Assembly: GCF_029227915.1 (NCBI RefSeq)
Contig: NC_079881.1
Span: 1,922,001 to 1,986,000, forward strand
From: Hydractinia symbiolongicarpus
Lineage: Eukaryota; Cnidaria; Hydrozoa; Anthoathecata; Hydractiniidae
Reading direction: 5' to 3'
Length of the DNA: 64,000 nt
This document shows positions 49,248-61,310 of this stretch, piece by piece; the stretch's first letter is position 1, and each line of letters starts with the position of its first letter. Below the pieces are notes generated by a model. That model ran no database searches, was not told the DNA's origin, and was given only the letters and a program-made list of their open reading frames with translations. A program made the position numbers and the translations under genes.

Positions 49248-51798
49248 ACTTGTAGTTTTCAAAAATGTTTTCATTTTTGATGAGACGCTGAATAAAAGAA
49301 ATTTAATCGCCGGTAAACAAAAACCCGCCATTTTCCGTAAACCCCGGACTCGGCCAGTATAGTCAAATGTATGCAAAGAAGGCCGGCAAACGAAAACCCT
49401 CGATTTCCAGTAAATCCCGGGCTTGGCCCGTATAGTCAAAAAAATACAAAGAAAGTAACCAGGGAGTAAACTCATTTCCCGAACAATTTTTTAAATTATT
49501 TTGTCACCACTAAAACGCATGAGACTTGTAGTTTTCAAAAGTGTTTTCATTTTTGATGAGACGCTGAATAAAAGAAGTTTAATCGCCGGCAAACGCAAAC
49601 CTGCGATTTCCCGTAAATCCCGGGCTTGGCCCGTATAGTCGAATGTATGCAAAGAAAGTACCCAGGGAGTAAACTCATTTACCGAACGATTTTTTAAATT
49701 ATTTTTTCACCACTAAAACGCATGAGACTTGTAGTTTTCAAAAAAGTTTTCATTCTTGATGAGACGCTTAATGAAAGGGGTTTAATCGCCGGCAAACGAA
49801 AACCCGCGATTTCCCGTAAATCCCGGGCTTGGCCCGTATAGTCGAATGTATGCAAAGAAAGTACCCTGTGAGTAAACTCATTTCCAGAACGATTTTTTAA
49901 ATTATCTTTTCACCACTAAAACGCATAAGACTTGTAGTTTTCAAAAATGTTTTTATTTTTGATGAGACCCTGAATAAAAGAAGTTTAATCGCCGGCAAAC
50001 GCAAACCTGCGATTTCCCGTAAATCCCAGGCTTGGCCCGTATAGTCGAATGTATGCAAAGAAAGTACCCAGGGAGTAAACTCATTTCCCGAACAATTTTT
50101 TAATTTATTTTTTCACCACTAAAACGCATGAGACCTGTAGTTTTCAAAAATGTTTTCATTTTTGATGAAACGCTTAATGAAAGGGGTTTAATCGCCGGCA
50201 AACGGAAACCCGCGATTTCCCGTAAATCCCGGACTTGGCCCGTATAGTCGAATGTATACGGAGAAAGTACCCAGGAAGTAAACCCATTTACCAAACGATT
50301 TTTCAAATTATTTTGTCACCACTAAAACGCATGAGACTTGTAGTTTTTAAAATTGTTTTCATTTTTGATGAGACGCTGAATAAAACAAGTTTAATCGCTG
50401 GCAAACGAAAACCCGCGACTTCCCGTAAATCTGGACTCGGCCCGTACAGTCAAAAGTATACAAAGAAAGTACCCAGGGAGTAAACTCATTTCCCGAACGA
50501 TTTTTTAAATTATTATTTCACCACTAAAGGCCATGAGACTTGTAGTTTTTAAAAATGTTTTCATTTTTGATGAAACGCTTAATGAAAGGGGTTTAATCGC
50601 CGTCAAACGAAAACCTGCGATTTTCCGTAAATCCCGGACTTGGCCCGTATAGTCGAATGTATACGGAGAAAGTACCCTGTGAGTAAACTCATTTCCAGAA
50701 AGATTTTTTAATTTTTTTTTTTACCACTAAAACGCATGAAACTTGTAGTTTTCAAAAATGTTTTCATTTTTGATGAGACGCTGAATAAAAGAAGTTTAAT
50801 CGCCGGCAAACGAAAACCTGCGATTACGCGTAAATCCCGGACTCGGCCCGTATAGTCAAAAGTATACAAAGAAAGTACCCAGGAAGTAAACTTATTTCCC
50901 AAACGATTTTTCAAATTATTTCTGCACCACTAGAACAAATGAGACTTGTAGTTTTCAGAAATGTTTTCATTTTTGATGAGACGCTTAATGAAAGTGGTTT
51001 AATCGCCGGCAAACGAAAACCCGCGATTTCCCGTAAATCCCGGGCTTGGCCCGTATAGTCGAATGTATACAAAGAAAGTACCCTGTGAGTAAACTCATTT
51101 CCAGAACGATTTTTTAAATTATCTTTTCACCACTAAAACGCATGAGACTTGCAGTTTTCAAAAATGTTTTCATTTTTGATGAGACGCTTAATGAAAGACG
51201 TTTAATCGCCGGCAAACGAAATCCCGCGATTTCCCGTAAATCCCGGGCTTGGCCCGTATAGTCGAATGTATACAAAGAAAGTACCCAGGGAGTAAACTCA
51301 TTTCCCGAACGATTTTTTAAATTTTTTTTTACCACTAAAACGCATGAGACTTGTAGTTTTCAAAAATGTTTTCATTTTTGATAAGACGCTGAATAAAAGT
51401 GGTTTAATCGCTGGCAAACGAAAACCCGCGATTTCCCGTAAATCCCGGGCTTGGCCCGTATAGTCGAATGTATACAAAGAAAGTACCCTGTGAGTAAACT
51501 CATTTCCAAAACGATTTTTTAAATTATCTTTTCACCACTAAAACGCATAAGACTTGCAGTTTTCAAAAATGTTTTCATTTTTGATGAGACGCTTAATGAA
51601 AGAGGTTTAATCGCCGGCAAACGAAATCCCGCGATTTCCCGTAAATCCCGGGCTTGGCCCGTATAGTCGAATGTATACAAAGAAAGTACCCAGGGAGTAA
51701 ACTCATTTCCCGAACGATTTTTTTAATTTTTTTTTTTACCACTAAAACGCATGAAACTTGTAGTTTTCAAAAATGTTTTCATTTTTGATGAGACGCTA
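49248..51798. repeat. 2507-bp tandem duplication, copy 2
   Basis: Follows copy 1 directly and contains cassette copy 4 (49381-50263). I noticed only a few differences: CCTGCGATTTTCC near 50613 against CCCGCG near 48106, AATCGCTGGC near 51407 against AATCGCCGGC near 48900, and one T in a T-tract. It ends near 51798, where GCTAAATGAAAG replaces GCTGAATAAAAG. Confidence 0.87.
49371..49443 (+). repeat. 73-bp short unit 5
   Basis: Junction at 49380/49381, exactly 2507 bp after unit 4, as expected from the tandem duplication. Confidence 0.9.
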
Positions 51799-53734
51799 AA
51801 TGAAAGAGGTTTAATCGCCGGCAAACGAAATCCCGCGATTTCCCGTAAATCCCGGGCTTGGCCCGTATAGTCAAAAGTATACAAAGAAAGTACCCAGGGA
51901 GTAAACTCATTTACCAAACGATTTTTCAAATTATTTTGTCACCACTAAAACGCATGAGACTTGTAGTTTTTAAAATTGTTTTCATTTTTGATGAGACGCT
52001 GAATAAAACAAGTTTAATCGCTGGCAAACGAAAACCCGCGACTTCCCCTAAATCTGGACTCGGCCCGTATAGTCAAAAGTATACAAAGAAAGTACCCAGG
52101 GAGTAAACTCATTTCCCGAACGATTTTTTAAATTATTATTTCACCACTAAAGGCCATGAGACTTGTAGTTTTTAAAAATGTTTTCATTTTTGATGAGACG
52201 CTTAATGAAAGTGGTTTAATCGCCGGCAAACGAAAACCCGCGATTTCCCGTGAATCCCGGGCTTGGCCCGTATAGTCGAATGTATACAAAGAAAGTACCC
52301 TGTGAGTAAACTCATTTCCAAAACGATTTTTTAAATTATCTTTTCACCACTAAAACACATGAGACTTGCAGTTTTTAAAAATGTTTTCATTTTTGATGAG
52401 ACGCTTAATGAAAGAAGTTTAATCGCCGGCAAACGAAATCCCGCGATTTCCCGTAAATCCCGGGCTTGGCCCGTATAGTCGAATGTATACAAAGAAAGTA
52501 CCCAGGGAGTAAACTCATTTCCCGAACGATTTTTTTAATTTTTTTTTACCACTAAAACGCATGAGACTTGTAGTTTTCAAAAATGTTTTCATTTTTGATA
52601 AGACGCTGAATAAAAGTGGTTTAATCGCCGGCAAACGAAAACCCGCGATTTCCCGTAAATCCCGGGCTTGGCCCGTATAGTCGAATGTATACAAAGAAAG
52701 TACCCTGTGAGTAAACTCATTTCCAAAACGATTTTTTAAATTATCTTCTCACCACTAAAACGCATAAGACTTGCAGTTTTCAAAAATGTTTTCATTTTTG
52801 ATGAGACGCTTAATGAAAGAGGTTTAATCGCCGGCAAACGAAATCCCGCGATTTCCCGTAAATCCCGGGCTTGGCCCGTATAGTCGAATGTATACAAAGA
52901 AAGTACCCAGGGAGTAAACTCATTTCCCGAACGATTTTTTTAATTTTTTTTTTTTACCACTAAAACGCATGAAACTTGTAGTTTTCAAAAATGTTTTCAT
53001 TTTTGATGAGACGCTAAATGAAAGAGGTTTAATCGCCGGCAAACGAAATGCCGCGATTTCCCGTAAATCCCGGGCTTGGCCCGTATAGTCAAAAGTATAC
53101 AAAGAAAGTACCCAGGGAGTAAACTCATTTACCAAACGATTTTTCAAATTATTTTTTCACCACTAAAACGCATGAGACTTGTAGTTTTTAAAATTGTTTT
53201 CATTTTTGATGAGACGCTGAATAAAACAAGTTTAATCGCTGGCAAACGAAAACCCGCGACTTCCCCTAAATCTGGACTCGGCCCGTATAGTCAAAAGTAT
53301 ACAAAGAAAGTACCCAGGGAGTAAACTCATTTCCCGAACGATTTTTTAAATTATTATTTCACCACTAAAGGCCATGAGACTTGTAGTTTTTAAAAATGTT
53401 TTCATTTTTGATGAGACGCTTAATGAAAGTGGTTTAATCGCCGGCAAACGAAAACCCGCGATTTCCCGTGAATCCCGGGCTTGGCCCGTATAGTCGAATG
53501 TATACAAAGAAAGTACCCTGTGAGTAAACTCATTTCCAAAACGATTTTTTAAATTATCTTTTCACCACTAAAACACATGAGACTTGCAGTTTTTAAAAAT
53601 GTTTTCATTTTCGATGAGACGCTTAATGAAAGAAGTTTAATCGCCGGCAAACGAAATCCCGCGATTTCCCGTAAATCCCGGGCTTGGCCCGTATAGTCGA
53701 ATGTATACAAAGAAAGTACCCAGGGAGTAAACTC
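51318..53734. repeat. 1218-bp (six-monomer) tandem duplication
   Basis: Two copies meet near 52535/52536. GTGAATCCCGGG at about 52249 and 53467, GCTAAATGAAAG and CCCCTAAATCTGG all recur at exactly 1218 bp. Differences include a T-tract, GAAATGCCGCG near 53046, AATTATTTTTTCACC near 53149 where the first copy has TTTTGTCACC, and CATTTTCGATG near 53607. Confidence 0.78.
52935..52955 (+). repeat. Longest T-tract seen in the array
   Basis: Seven T, two A, then twelve T in front of ACCACTAAAACG. Standard domain A units have six T, AAATTA and six T at this place, so this is an expanded form of the unit's T-rich part. Similar tracts of 7+10 or 7+11 T are common from 34.5 kb onwards and vary by one or two bases between otherwise identical copies. 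Confidence 0.85.
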
Positions 53735-54517
53735 ATATCCCGAACGATTTTTTTAATTTTTTTTTTTACCACTAAAACGCATAAGACTTGTAGTTTTCAA
53801 AAATGTTTTCATTTTTGATGAGACGCTGAATAAAAGACGTTTAATCGCCGCCAAACAAAAACACGCGATTTCCCGTAAATCCCGGGATTGGCCCGTATAG
53901 TCAAAAGTGTACAAAGAAAGTACCCAGGGAGTAAACTCATTTCCCGAACGATTTTTTAAATTATTTTTTCACCACTAAAACGGATGAGACTTGTAGTTTT
54001 CAGAATTGTTTTCATTTTTGATGAGACGCTGAATAAAAGAAGTTTAATCGCCGGCAAACGAAAACCTGCGATTACGCGTAAATCCCGGACTCGGCCCGTA
54101 TAGTCAAAAGTATACAAAGAAAGTACCCAGGGAGTAAACTCATTTCCCAAACGATTTTTCAAATTATTTCTGCACCACTAGAACAAATGAGACTTGTAGT
54201 TTTCAGAAATGTTTTCATTTTTGATGAGACGCTTAATGAAAGTGGTTTAATCGCCGGCAAACGAAAACCCGCGATTTCCCGTAAATCCCGGGCTTGGCCC
54301 GTATAGTCGAATGTATACAAAGAAAGTACCCTGTGAGTAAACTCATTTCCAGAACGATTTTTTAAATTAGTTTTTCACCACTAAAACGCATAAGACTTGT
54401 AGTTTTCAGAAATGTTTTCATTTTTGATGAGACGCTGAATAAAAGAAATTTAATCGCCGGCAAACAAAAACCCGCCATTTTCCGTAAACCACGGACTTGG
54501 CTAGTATAGTCATATGT

Positions 54518-54590
54518 ATACAAAGAAGGCCGGCAAACGAAAACCCGCGATTTCCCTTATATCCTGGGCTTGGCCCGTATAGTCGAATGT
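54518..54590 (+). repeat. 73-bp short unit 6 (first of a pair)
   Basis: Junction at 54527/54528, 7930 bp after unit 3. It reads CATATGTATAC before the junction and CCCGCGATTTCCC after it, where unit 3 reads CAAATGTATAC and CCCGCGATTACCC. Confidence 0.9.
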
Positions 54591-54793
54591 ATACAAAGAA
54601 AGTACCCTGAGAGTAAACTCATTTCCCGAACGATTTTTCAAATTATTTCTGCACCACTAAAACGCATGAGACTTGTAGTTTTCAAAAATGTTTTCATTTT
54701 TGATGAGACGCTGAATAAAAGAAATTTAATCGCCGGTAAACAAAAACCCGCCATTTTCCGTAAACCCCGGACTCGGCCAGTATAGTCAAATGT

Positions 54794-54866
54794 ATACAAA
54801 GAAGGCCGGCAAACGAAAACCCTCGATTTCCAGTAAATCCCGGGCTTGGCCCGTATAGTCAAAAAA
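54794..54866 (+). repeat. 73-bp short unit 7 (second of a pair)
   Basis: Junction at 54803/54804. It opens cassette copy 5, one full monomer after unit 6. Confidence 0.9.
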
Positions 54867-56897
54867 ATACAAAGAAAGTAACCAGGGAGTAAACTCATTT
54901 CCCGAACAATTTTTTAAATTATTTTGTCACCACTAAAACGCATGAGACTTGTAGTTTTCAAAAGTGTTTTCATTTTTGATGAGACGCTGAATAAAAGAAG
55001 TTTAATCGCCGGCAAACGCAAACCTGCGATTTCCCGTAAATCCCGGGCTTGGCCCGTATAGTCGAATGTATGCAAAGAAAGTACCCAGGGAGTAAACTCA
55101 TTTACCGAACGATTTTTTAAATTATTTTTTCACCACTAAAACGCATGAGACTTGTAGTTTTCAAAAAAGTTTTCATTCTTGATGAGACGCTTAATGAAAG
55201 GGGTTTAATCGCCGGCAAACGAAAACCCGCGATTTCCCGTAAATCCCGGGCTTGGCCCGTATAGTTGAATGTATGCAAAGAAAGTACCCTGTGAGTAAAC
55301 TCATTTCCAGAACGATTTTTTAAATTATCTTTTCACCACTAAAACGCATAAGACTTGTAGTTTTCAAAAATGTTTTTATTTTTGATGAGACCCTGAATAA
55401 AAGAAGTTTAATCGCCGGCAAACGCAAACCTGCGATTTCCCGTAAATCCCGGGCTTGGCCCGTATAGTCGAATGTATGCAAAGAAAGTACCCAGGGAGTA
55501 AACTCATTTCCCGAACAATTTTTTAATTTATTTTTTCACCACTAAAACGCATGAGACCTGTAGTTTTCAAAAATGTTTTCATTTTTGATGAAACGCTTAA
55601 TGAAAGGGGTTTAATCGCCGGCAAACGGAAACCCGCGATTTCCCGTAAATCCCGGACTTGGCCCGTATAGTCGAATGTATACAGAGAAAGTACCCTGTGA
55701 GTAAACTCATTTCCAGAACGATTTTTTAAATTATTATTTCACCACTAAAGGCCATGAGACTTGTAGTTTTTAAAAATGTTTTCATTTTTGATGAGACGCT
55801 TAATGAAAGTGGTTTAATCGCCGGCAAACGAAAACCCGCGATTTCCCGTGAATCCCGGGCTTGGCCCGTATAGTCGAATGTATACAAAGAAAGTACCCTG
55901 TGAGTAAACTCATTTCCAAAACGATTTTTTAAATTATCTTTTCACCACTAAAACACATGAGACTTGCAGTTTTTAAAAATGTTTTCATTTTCGATGAGAC
56001 GCTTAATGAAAGAAGTTTAATCGCCGGCAAACGAAATCCCGCGATTTCCCGTAAATCCCGGGCTTGGCCCGTATAGTCGAATGTATACAAAGAAAGTACC
56101 CAGGGAGTAAACTCATATCCCGAACGATTTTTTTAATTTTTTTTTTTACCACTAAAACGCATAAGACTTGTAGTTTTCAAAAATGTTTTCATTTTTGATG
56201 AGACGCTGAATAAAAGACGTTTAATCGCCGCCAAACAAAAACACGCGATTTCCCGTAAATCCCGGGATTGGCCCGTATAGTCAAAAGTGTACAAAGAAAG
56301 TACCCAGGGAGTAAACTCATTTCCCGAACGATTTTTTAAATTATTTTTTCACCACTAAAACGGATGAGACTTGTAGTTTTCAGAATTGTTTTCATTTTTG
56401 ATGAGACGCTGAATAAAAGAAGTTTAATCGCCGGCAAACGAAAACCTGCGATTACGCGTAAATCCCGGACTCGGCCCGTATAGTCAAAAGTATACAAAGA
56501 AAGTACCCAGGGAGTAAACTCATTTCCCAAACGATTTTTCAAATTATTTCTGCACCACTAGAACAAATGAGACTTGTAGTTTTCAGAAATGTTTTCATTT
56601 TTGATGAGACGCTTAATGAAAGTGGTTTAATCGCCGGCAAACGAAAACCCGCGATTTCCCGTAAATCCCGGGCTTGGCCCGTATAGTCGAATGTATACAA
56701 AGAAAGTACCCTGTGAGTAAACTCATTTCCAGAACGATTTTTTAAATTAGTTTTTCACCACTAAAACGCATAAGACTTGTAGTTTTCAGAAATGTTTTCA
56801 TTTTTGATGAGACGCTGAATAAAAGAAATTTAATCGCCGGCAAACAAAAACCCGCCATTTTCCGTAAACCACGGACTTGGCTAGTATAGTCATATGT

Positions 56898-56970
56898 ATA
56901 CAAAGAAGGCCGGCAAACGAAAACCCGCGATTTCCCTTATATCCTGGGCTTGGCCCGTATAGTCGAATGT
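56898..56970 (+). repeat. 73-bp short unit 8 (first of a pair)
   Basis: Junction at 56907/56908, exactly 2380 bp after unit 6. Confidence 0.9.
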
Positions 56971-57173
56971 ATACAAAGAAAGTACCCTGAGAGTAAACTC
57001 ATTTCCCGAACGATTTTTCAAATTATTTCTGCACCACTAAAACGCATGAGACTTGTAGTTTTCAAAAATGTTTTCATTTTTGATGAGACGCTGAATAAAA
57101 GAAATTTAATCGCCGGTAAACAAAAACCCGCCATTTTCCGTAAACCCCGGACTCGGCCAGTATAGTCAAATGT

Positions 57174-57246
57174 ATACAAAGAAGGCCGGCAAACGAAAAC
57201 CCTCGATTTCCAGTAAATCCCGGGCTTGGCCCGTATAGTCAAAAAA
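57174..57246 (+). repeat. 73-bp short unit 9 (second of a pair)
   Basis: Junction at 57183/57184, exactly 2380 bp after unit 7. It opens the last cassette copy in the window. Confidence 0.9.
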
Positions 57247-58100
57247 ATACAAAGAAAGTAACCAGGGAGTAAACTCATTTCCCGAACAATTTTTTAAATT
57301 ATTTTGTCACCACTAAAACGCATGAGACTTGTAGTTTTCAAAAGTGTTTTCATTTTTGATGAGACGCTGAATAAAAGAAGTTTAATCGCCGGCAAACGCA
57401 AACCTGCGATTTCCCGTAAATCCCGGGCTTGGCCCGTATAGTCGAATGTATGCAAAGAAAGTACCCAGGGAGTAAACTCATTTACCGAACGATTTTTTAA
57501 ATTATTTTTTCACCACTAAAACGCATGAGACTTGTAGTTTTCAAAAAAGTTTTCATTCTTGATGAGACGCTTAATGAAAGGGGTTTAATCGCCGGCAAAC
57601 GAAAACCCGCGATTTCCCGTAAATCCCGGGCTTGGCCCGTATAGTTGAATGTATGCAAAGAAAGTACCCTGTGAGTAAACTCATTTCCAGAACGATTTTT
57701 TAAATTATCTTTTCACCACTAAAACGCATAAGACTTGTAGTTTTCAAAAATGTTTTTATTTTTGATGAGACCCTGAATAAAAGAAGTTTAATCGCCGGCA
57801 AACGCAAACCTGCGATTTCCCGTAAATCCCGGGCTTGGCCCGTATAGTCGAATGTATGCAAAGAAAGTACCCAGGGAGTAAACTCATTTCCCGAACAATT
57901 TTTTAATTTATTTTTTCACCACTAAAACGCATGAGACCTGTAGTTTTCAAAAATGTTTTCATTTTTGATGAAACGCTTAATGAAAGGGGTTTAATCGCCG
58001 GCAAACGGAAACCCGCGATTTCCCGTAAATCCCGGACTTGGCCCGTATAGTCGAATGTATACAGAGAAAGTACCCTGTGAGTAAACTCATTTCCAGAACG

Positions 58101-59028
58101 ATTTTTTAAATTAGTTTATCACCACTAAAACGCATAAGACTTGTAGTTTTCAAAAATGTTTTCATTTTTGATGAGACGCTAAATAAGAGAAGTTTAAACG
58201 CCGTCAAACAAAAACCCGCGATTTCCCGTAAATCCCGGGCTAGGCCCGTATAGTCAAAAGTATACAAAGAAATTACCCAGGAAGTAAACCAATTTACCAA
58301 ACGATTTTTCAAATTATTTTGTCACCACTAAAACGCATGAGACTTGTAGTTTTTAAAATTGTTTTCATTTTTGATGAGACGCTGAATAAAACAAGTTTAA
58401 TCGCTGGCAAACGAAAACCCGCGACTTCCCGTAAATCTGGACTCGGCCCGTATAGTCAAAAGTATACAAAGAAAGTACCCAGGGAGTAAACTCATTTCCC
58501 GAACGATTTTTTAAATTATTATTTCACCACTAAAGGCCATGAGACTTGTAGTTTTTAAAAATGTTTTCATTTTTGATGAGACGCTTAATGAAAGTGGTTT
58601 AATCGCCGGCAAACGAAAACCCGCGATATCCCGTGAATAACGGGCTTGGCCCGTATAGTCGAATGTATACAAAGAAAGTACCCTGTGAGTAAACTCATTT
58701 CCAAAACGATTTTTTAAATTATCTTTTCACCACTAAAACGCATGAGACTTGCAGTTTTCAAAAATGTTTTCATTTTTGATGAGACGCTTAATGAAAGACG
58801 TTTAATCGCCGGCAAACGAAATCCCGCGATTTCCCGTAAATCCCGGGCTTGGCCCGTATAGTCGAATGTATACAAAGAAAGTACCCAGGGAGTAAACTCA
58901 TTTCCCGAACGATTTTTTTAATTTTTTTTTTTACCACTAAAACGCATGAAACTTGTAGTTTTCAAAAATGTTTTCATTTTTGATGAGACGCTTAATGAAA
59001 GAGGTTTAATCGCCGGCAAACGAAAACC
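58101..59028. repeat. Domain B monomers after the 2380-bp duplication
   Basis: Full units resembling the 2434-bp block (AAATTAGTTTATC, CGCCGTCAAAC, CCCAGGAAGTAAACC, AAATCTGGACTCGG) with private changes: AAATAAGAGAAG near 58182, CGGGCTAGGCCCG near 58236, GCGATATCCCG near 58623. No other sequence type is present. Confidence 0.65.
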
Positions 59029-61060
59029 CGCGATTTTCCGTAAATCCCGGGCTTGGCCCGTATAGTCGAATGTATACAAAGAAAGTACGCTGTGAGTAAA
59101 CTCATTTCCAAAACGATTTTTTAAATTATCTTTTCACCACTAAAACGCATGAGACTTGCAGTTTTCAAAAATGTTTTCATTTTTGATGAGACGCTTAATG
59201 AAAGACGTTTAATCGCCGGCAAACGAAATCCCGCGATTTCCCGTAAATCCCGGGTTTGGCCCGTATAGTCGAATGTATACAAAGAAAGTACCCAGGGAGT
59301 AAACTCATATCCCGAACGATTTTTTTAATTTTTTTTTTTACCACTAAAACACATAAGACTTGCAGTTTTCAAAAATGTTTTCATTTTTGATGAGACGCTG
59401 AATAAAAGAAGTTTAATCGCCGGCAAACAAAAACACGCGATTTCCCGTAAATCCCGGGATTGGCCCGTATATTTAAAAGTGTACAAAGAAAGTATCCAGG
59501 GAGTAAACTTATTTCCCGAACGATTTTTTAAATTATTTTTTCACCACTAAAACGGATGAGACTTGTAGTTTTCAAAATTGTTTTCTTTTTTGATGAGACG
59601 CTGAATAAAACAAGTTTAATCGCTGGCAAACGAAAACCCGCGACTTCCCGTAAATCTGGACTCGGCCCGTATAGTCAAAAGTATACAAAGAAAGTACCCA
59701 GGGAGTAAACTCATTTCCCGAACGATTTTTTAAATTATTATTTCACCACTAAAGGCCATGAGACTTGTAGTTTTTAAAAATGTTTTCATTTTTGATGAGA
59801 CGCTTAATGAAAGAGGTTTAATCGCCGGCAAACGAAAACCCGCGATTTTCCGTAAATCCCGGGCTTGGCCCGTATAGTCGAATGTATACAAAGAAAGTAC
59901 CCTGTGAGTAAACTCATTTCCAAAACGATTTTTTAAATTATCTTTTCACCACTAAAACGCATGAGACTTGCAGTTTTTAAAAATGTTTTCATTTTTGATG
60001 AGACGCTTAATGAAAGAGGTTTAATCGCCGGCAAACGAAATCCCGCGATTTCCCGTAAATCCCGGGCTTGGCCCGTATAGTCGAATGTATACAAAGAAAG
60101 TACCCAGGGAGTAAACTCATTTCCCGAACGATTTTTTTAATTTTTTTTTTTACCACTAAAACGCATGAAACTTGTAGTTTTCAAAAATGTTTTCATTTTT
60201 GATGAGACGCTTAATGAAAGAGGTTTAATCGCCGGCAAACGAAAACCCGCGATTTTCCGTAAATCCCGGGCTTGGCCCGTATAGTCGAATGTATACAAAG
60301 AAAGTACCCTGTGAGTAAACTCATTTCCAAAACGATTTTTTAAATTATCTTTTCACCACTAAAACGCATGAGACTTGCAGTTTTCAAAAATGTTTTCATT
60401 TTTGATGAGACGCTTAATGAAAGACGTTTAATCGCCGGCAAACGAAATCCCGCGATTTCCCGTAAATCCCGGGCTTGGCCCGTATAGTCGAATGTATACA
60501 AAGAAAGTACCCAGGGAGTAAACTCATTTCCCGAACGATTTTTTTAATTTTTTTTTTTACCACTAAAACGCATGAAACTTGTAGTTTTCAAAAATGTTTT
60601 CATTTTTGATGAGACGCTTAATGAAAGAGGTTTAATCGCCGGCAAACGAAAACCCGCGATTTTCCGTAAATCCCGGGCTTGGCCCGTATAGTCGAATGTA
60701 TACAAAGAAAGTACGCTGTGAGTAAACTCATTTCCAAAACGATTTTTTAAATTATCTTTTCACCACTAAAACGCATGAGACTTGCAGTTTTCAAAAATGT
60801 TTTCATTTTTGATGAGACGCTTAATGAAAGACGTTTAATCGCCGGCAAACGAAATCCCGCGATTTCCCGTAAATCCCGGGTTTGGCCCGTATAGTCGAAT
60901 GTATACAAAGAAAGTACCCAGGGAGTAAACTCATATCCCGAACGATTTTTTTAATTTTTTTTTTTACCACTAAAACGCATAAGACTTGCAGTTTTCAAAA
61001 ATGTTTTCATTTTTGATGAGACGCTGAATAAAAGAAGTTTAATCGCCGGCAAACAAAAAC
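59029..61060. repeat. Dimeric higher-order repeat (407 bp)
   Basis: Two monomer types alternate. One has CGCGATTTTCC, CTGTGAG, AAATTATCTTTTC and ACTTGCAG; the other has GAAATCCCGCG, CCAGGGAG, the long T-tract and CATGAAACTTG. The marker CGCGATTTTCC falls at 59029, 59841, 60248 and 60655, spaced 812, 407 and 407 bp. The missing 59435 position is filled by a different block that recurs near 61060 (GTATATTTAAAAG at 59467 and 61093, offset 1626 bp). Confidence 0.78.
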
Positions 61061-61310
61061 ACGCGATTTCCCGTAAATCCCGGGATTGGCCCGTATATTT
61101 AAAAGTGTACAAAGAAAGTATCCAGGGAGTAAACTTATTTCCCGAACGATTTTTTAAATTATTTTTTCACCACTAAAACGGATGAGACTTGTAGTTTTCA
61201 AAATTGTTTTCTTTTTTGATGAGACGCTGAATAAAAGAAGTTTAATCGCCGGCAAACGAAAACCTGCGATTACCCGTAAATCCCGGACTCGGCCCGTATA
61301 GTCAAAAGTA

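Larger units (their letters stand above)
53341..55720. repeat. 2380-bp tandem duplication, copy 1
   Basis: Eleven full monomers plus two 73-bp short units, plus 1 bp. Each copy starts at the same place, ATTTTTTAAATTATTATTTC followed by CACCACTAAAGGCC (53341 and 55721). It contains cassette copy 5 of haplotype 2. I found no difference from copy 2 when scanning rare markers (CATTTTCGATG, CATATGTATAC, TAGTTGAATG, GGCTAG), so identity is close to 100%. Confidence 0.92.
55721..58100. repeat. 2380-bp tandem duplication, copy 2
   Basis: Begins on the base after copy 1 ends. It contains cassette copy 6. The match stops at about 58101, where AAATTAGTTTATCACC replaces AAATTATTATTTCACC. Precise junctions and near identity mark a very recent event. 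Confidence 0.92.
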
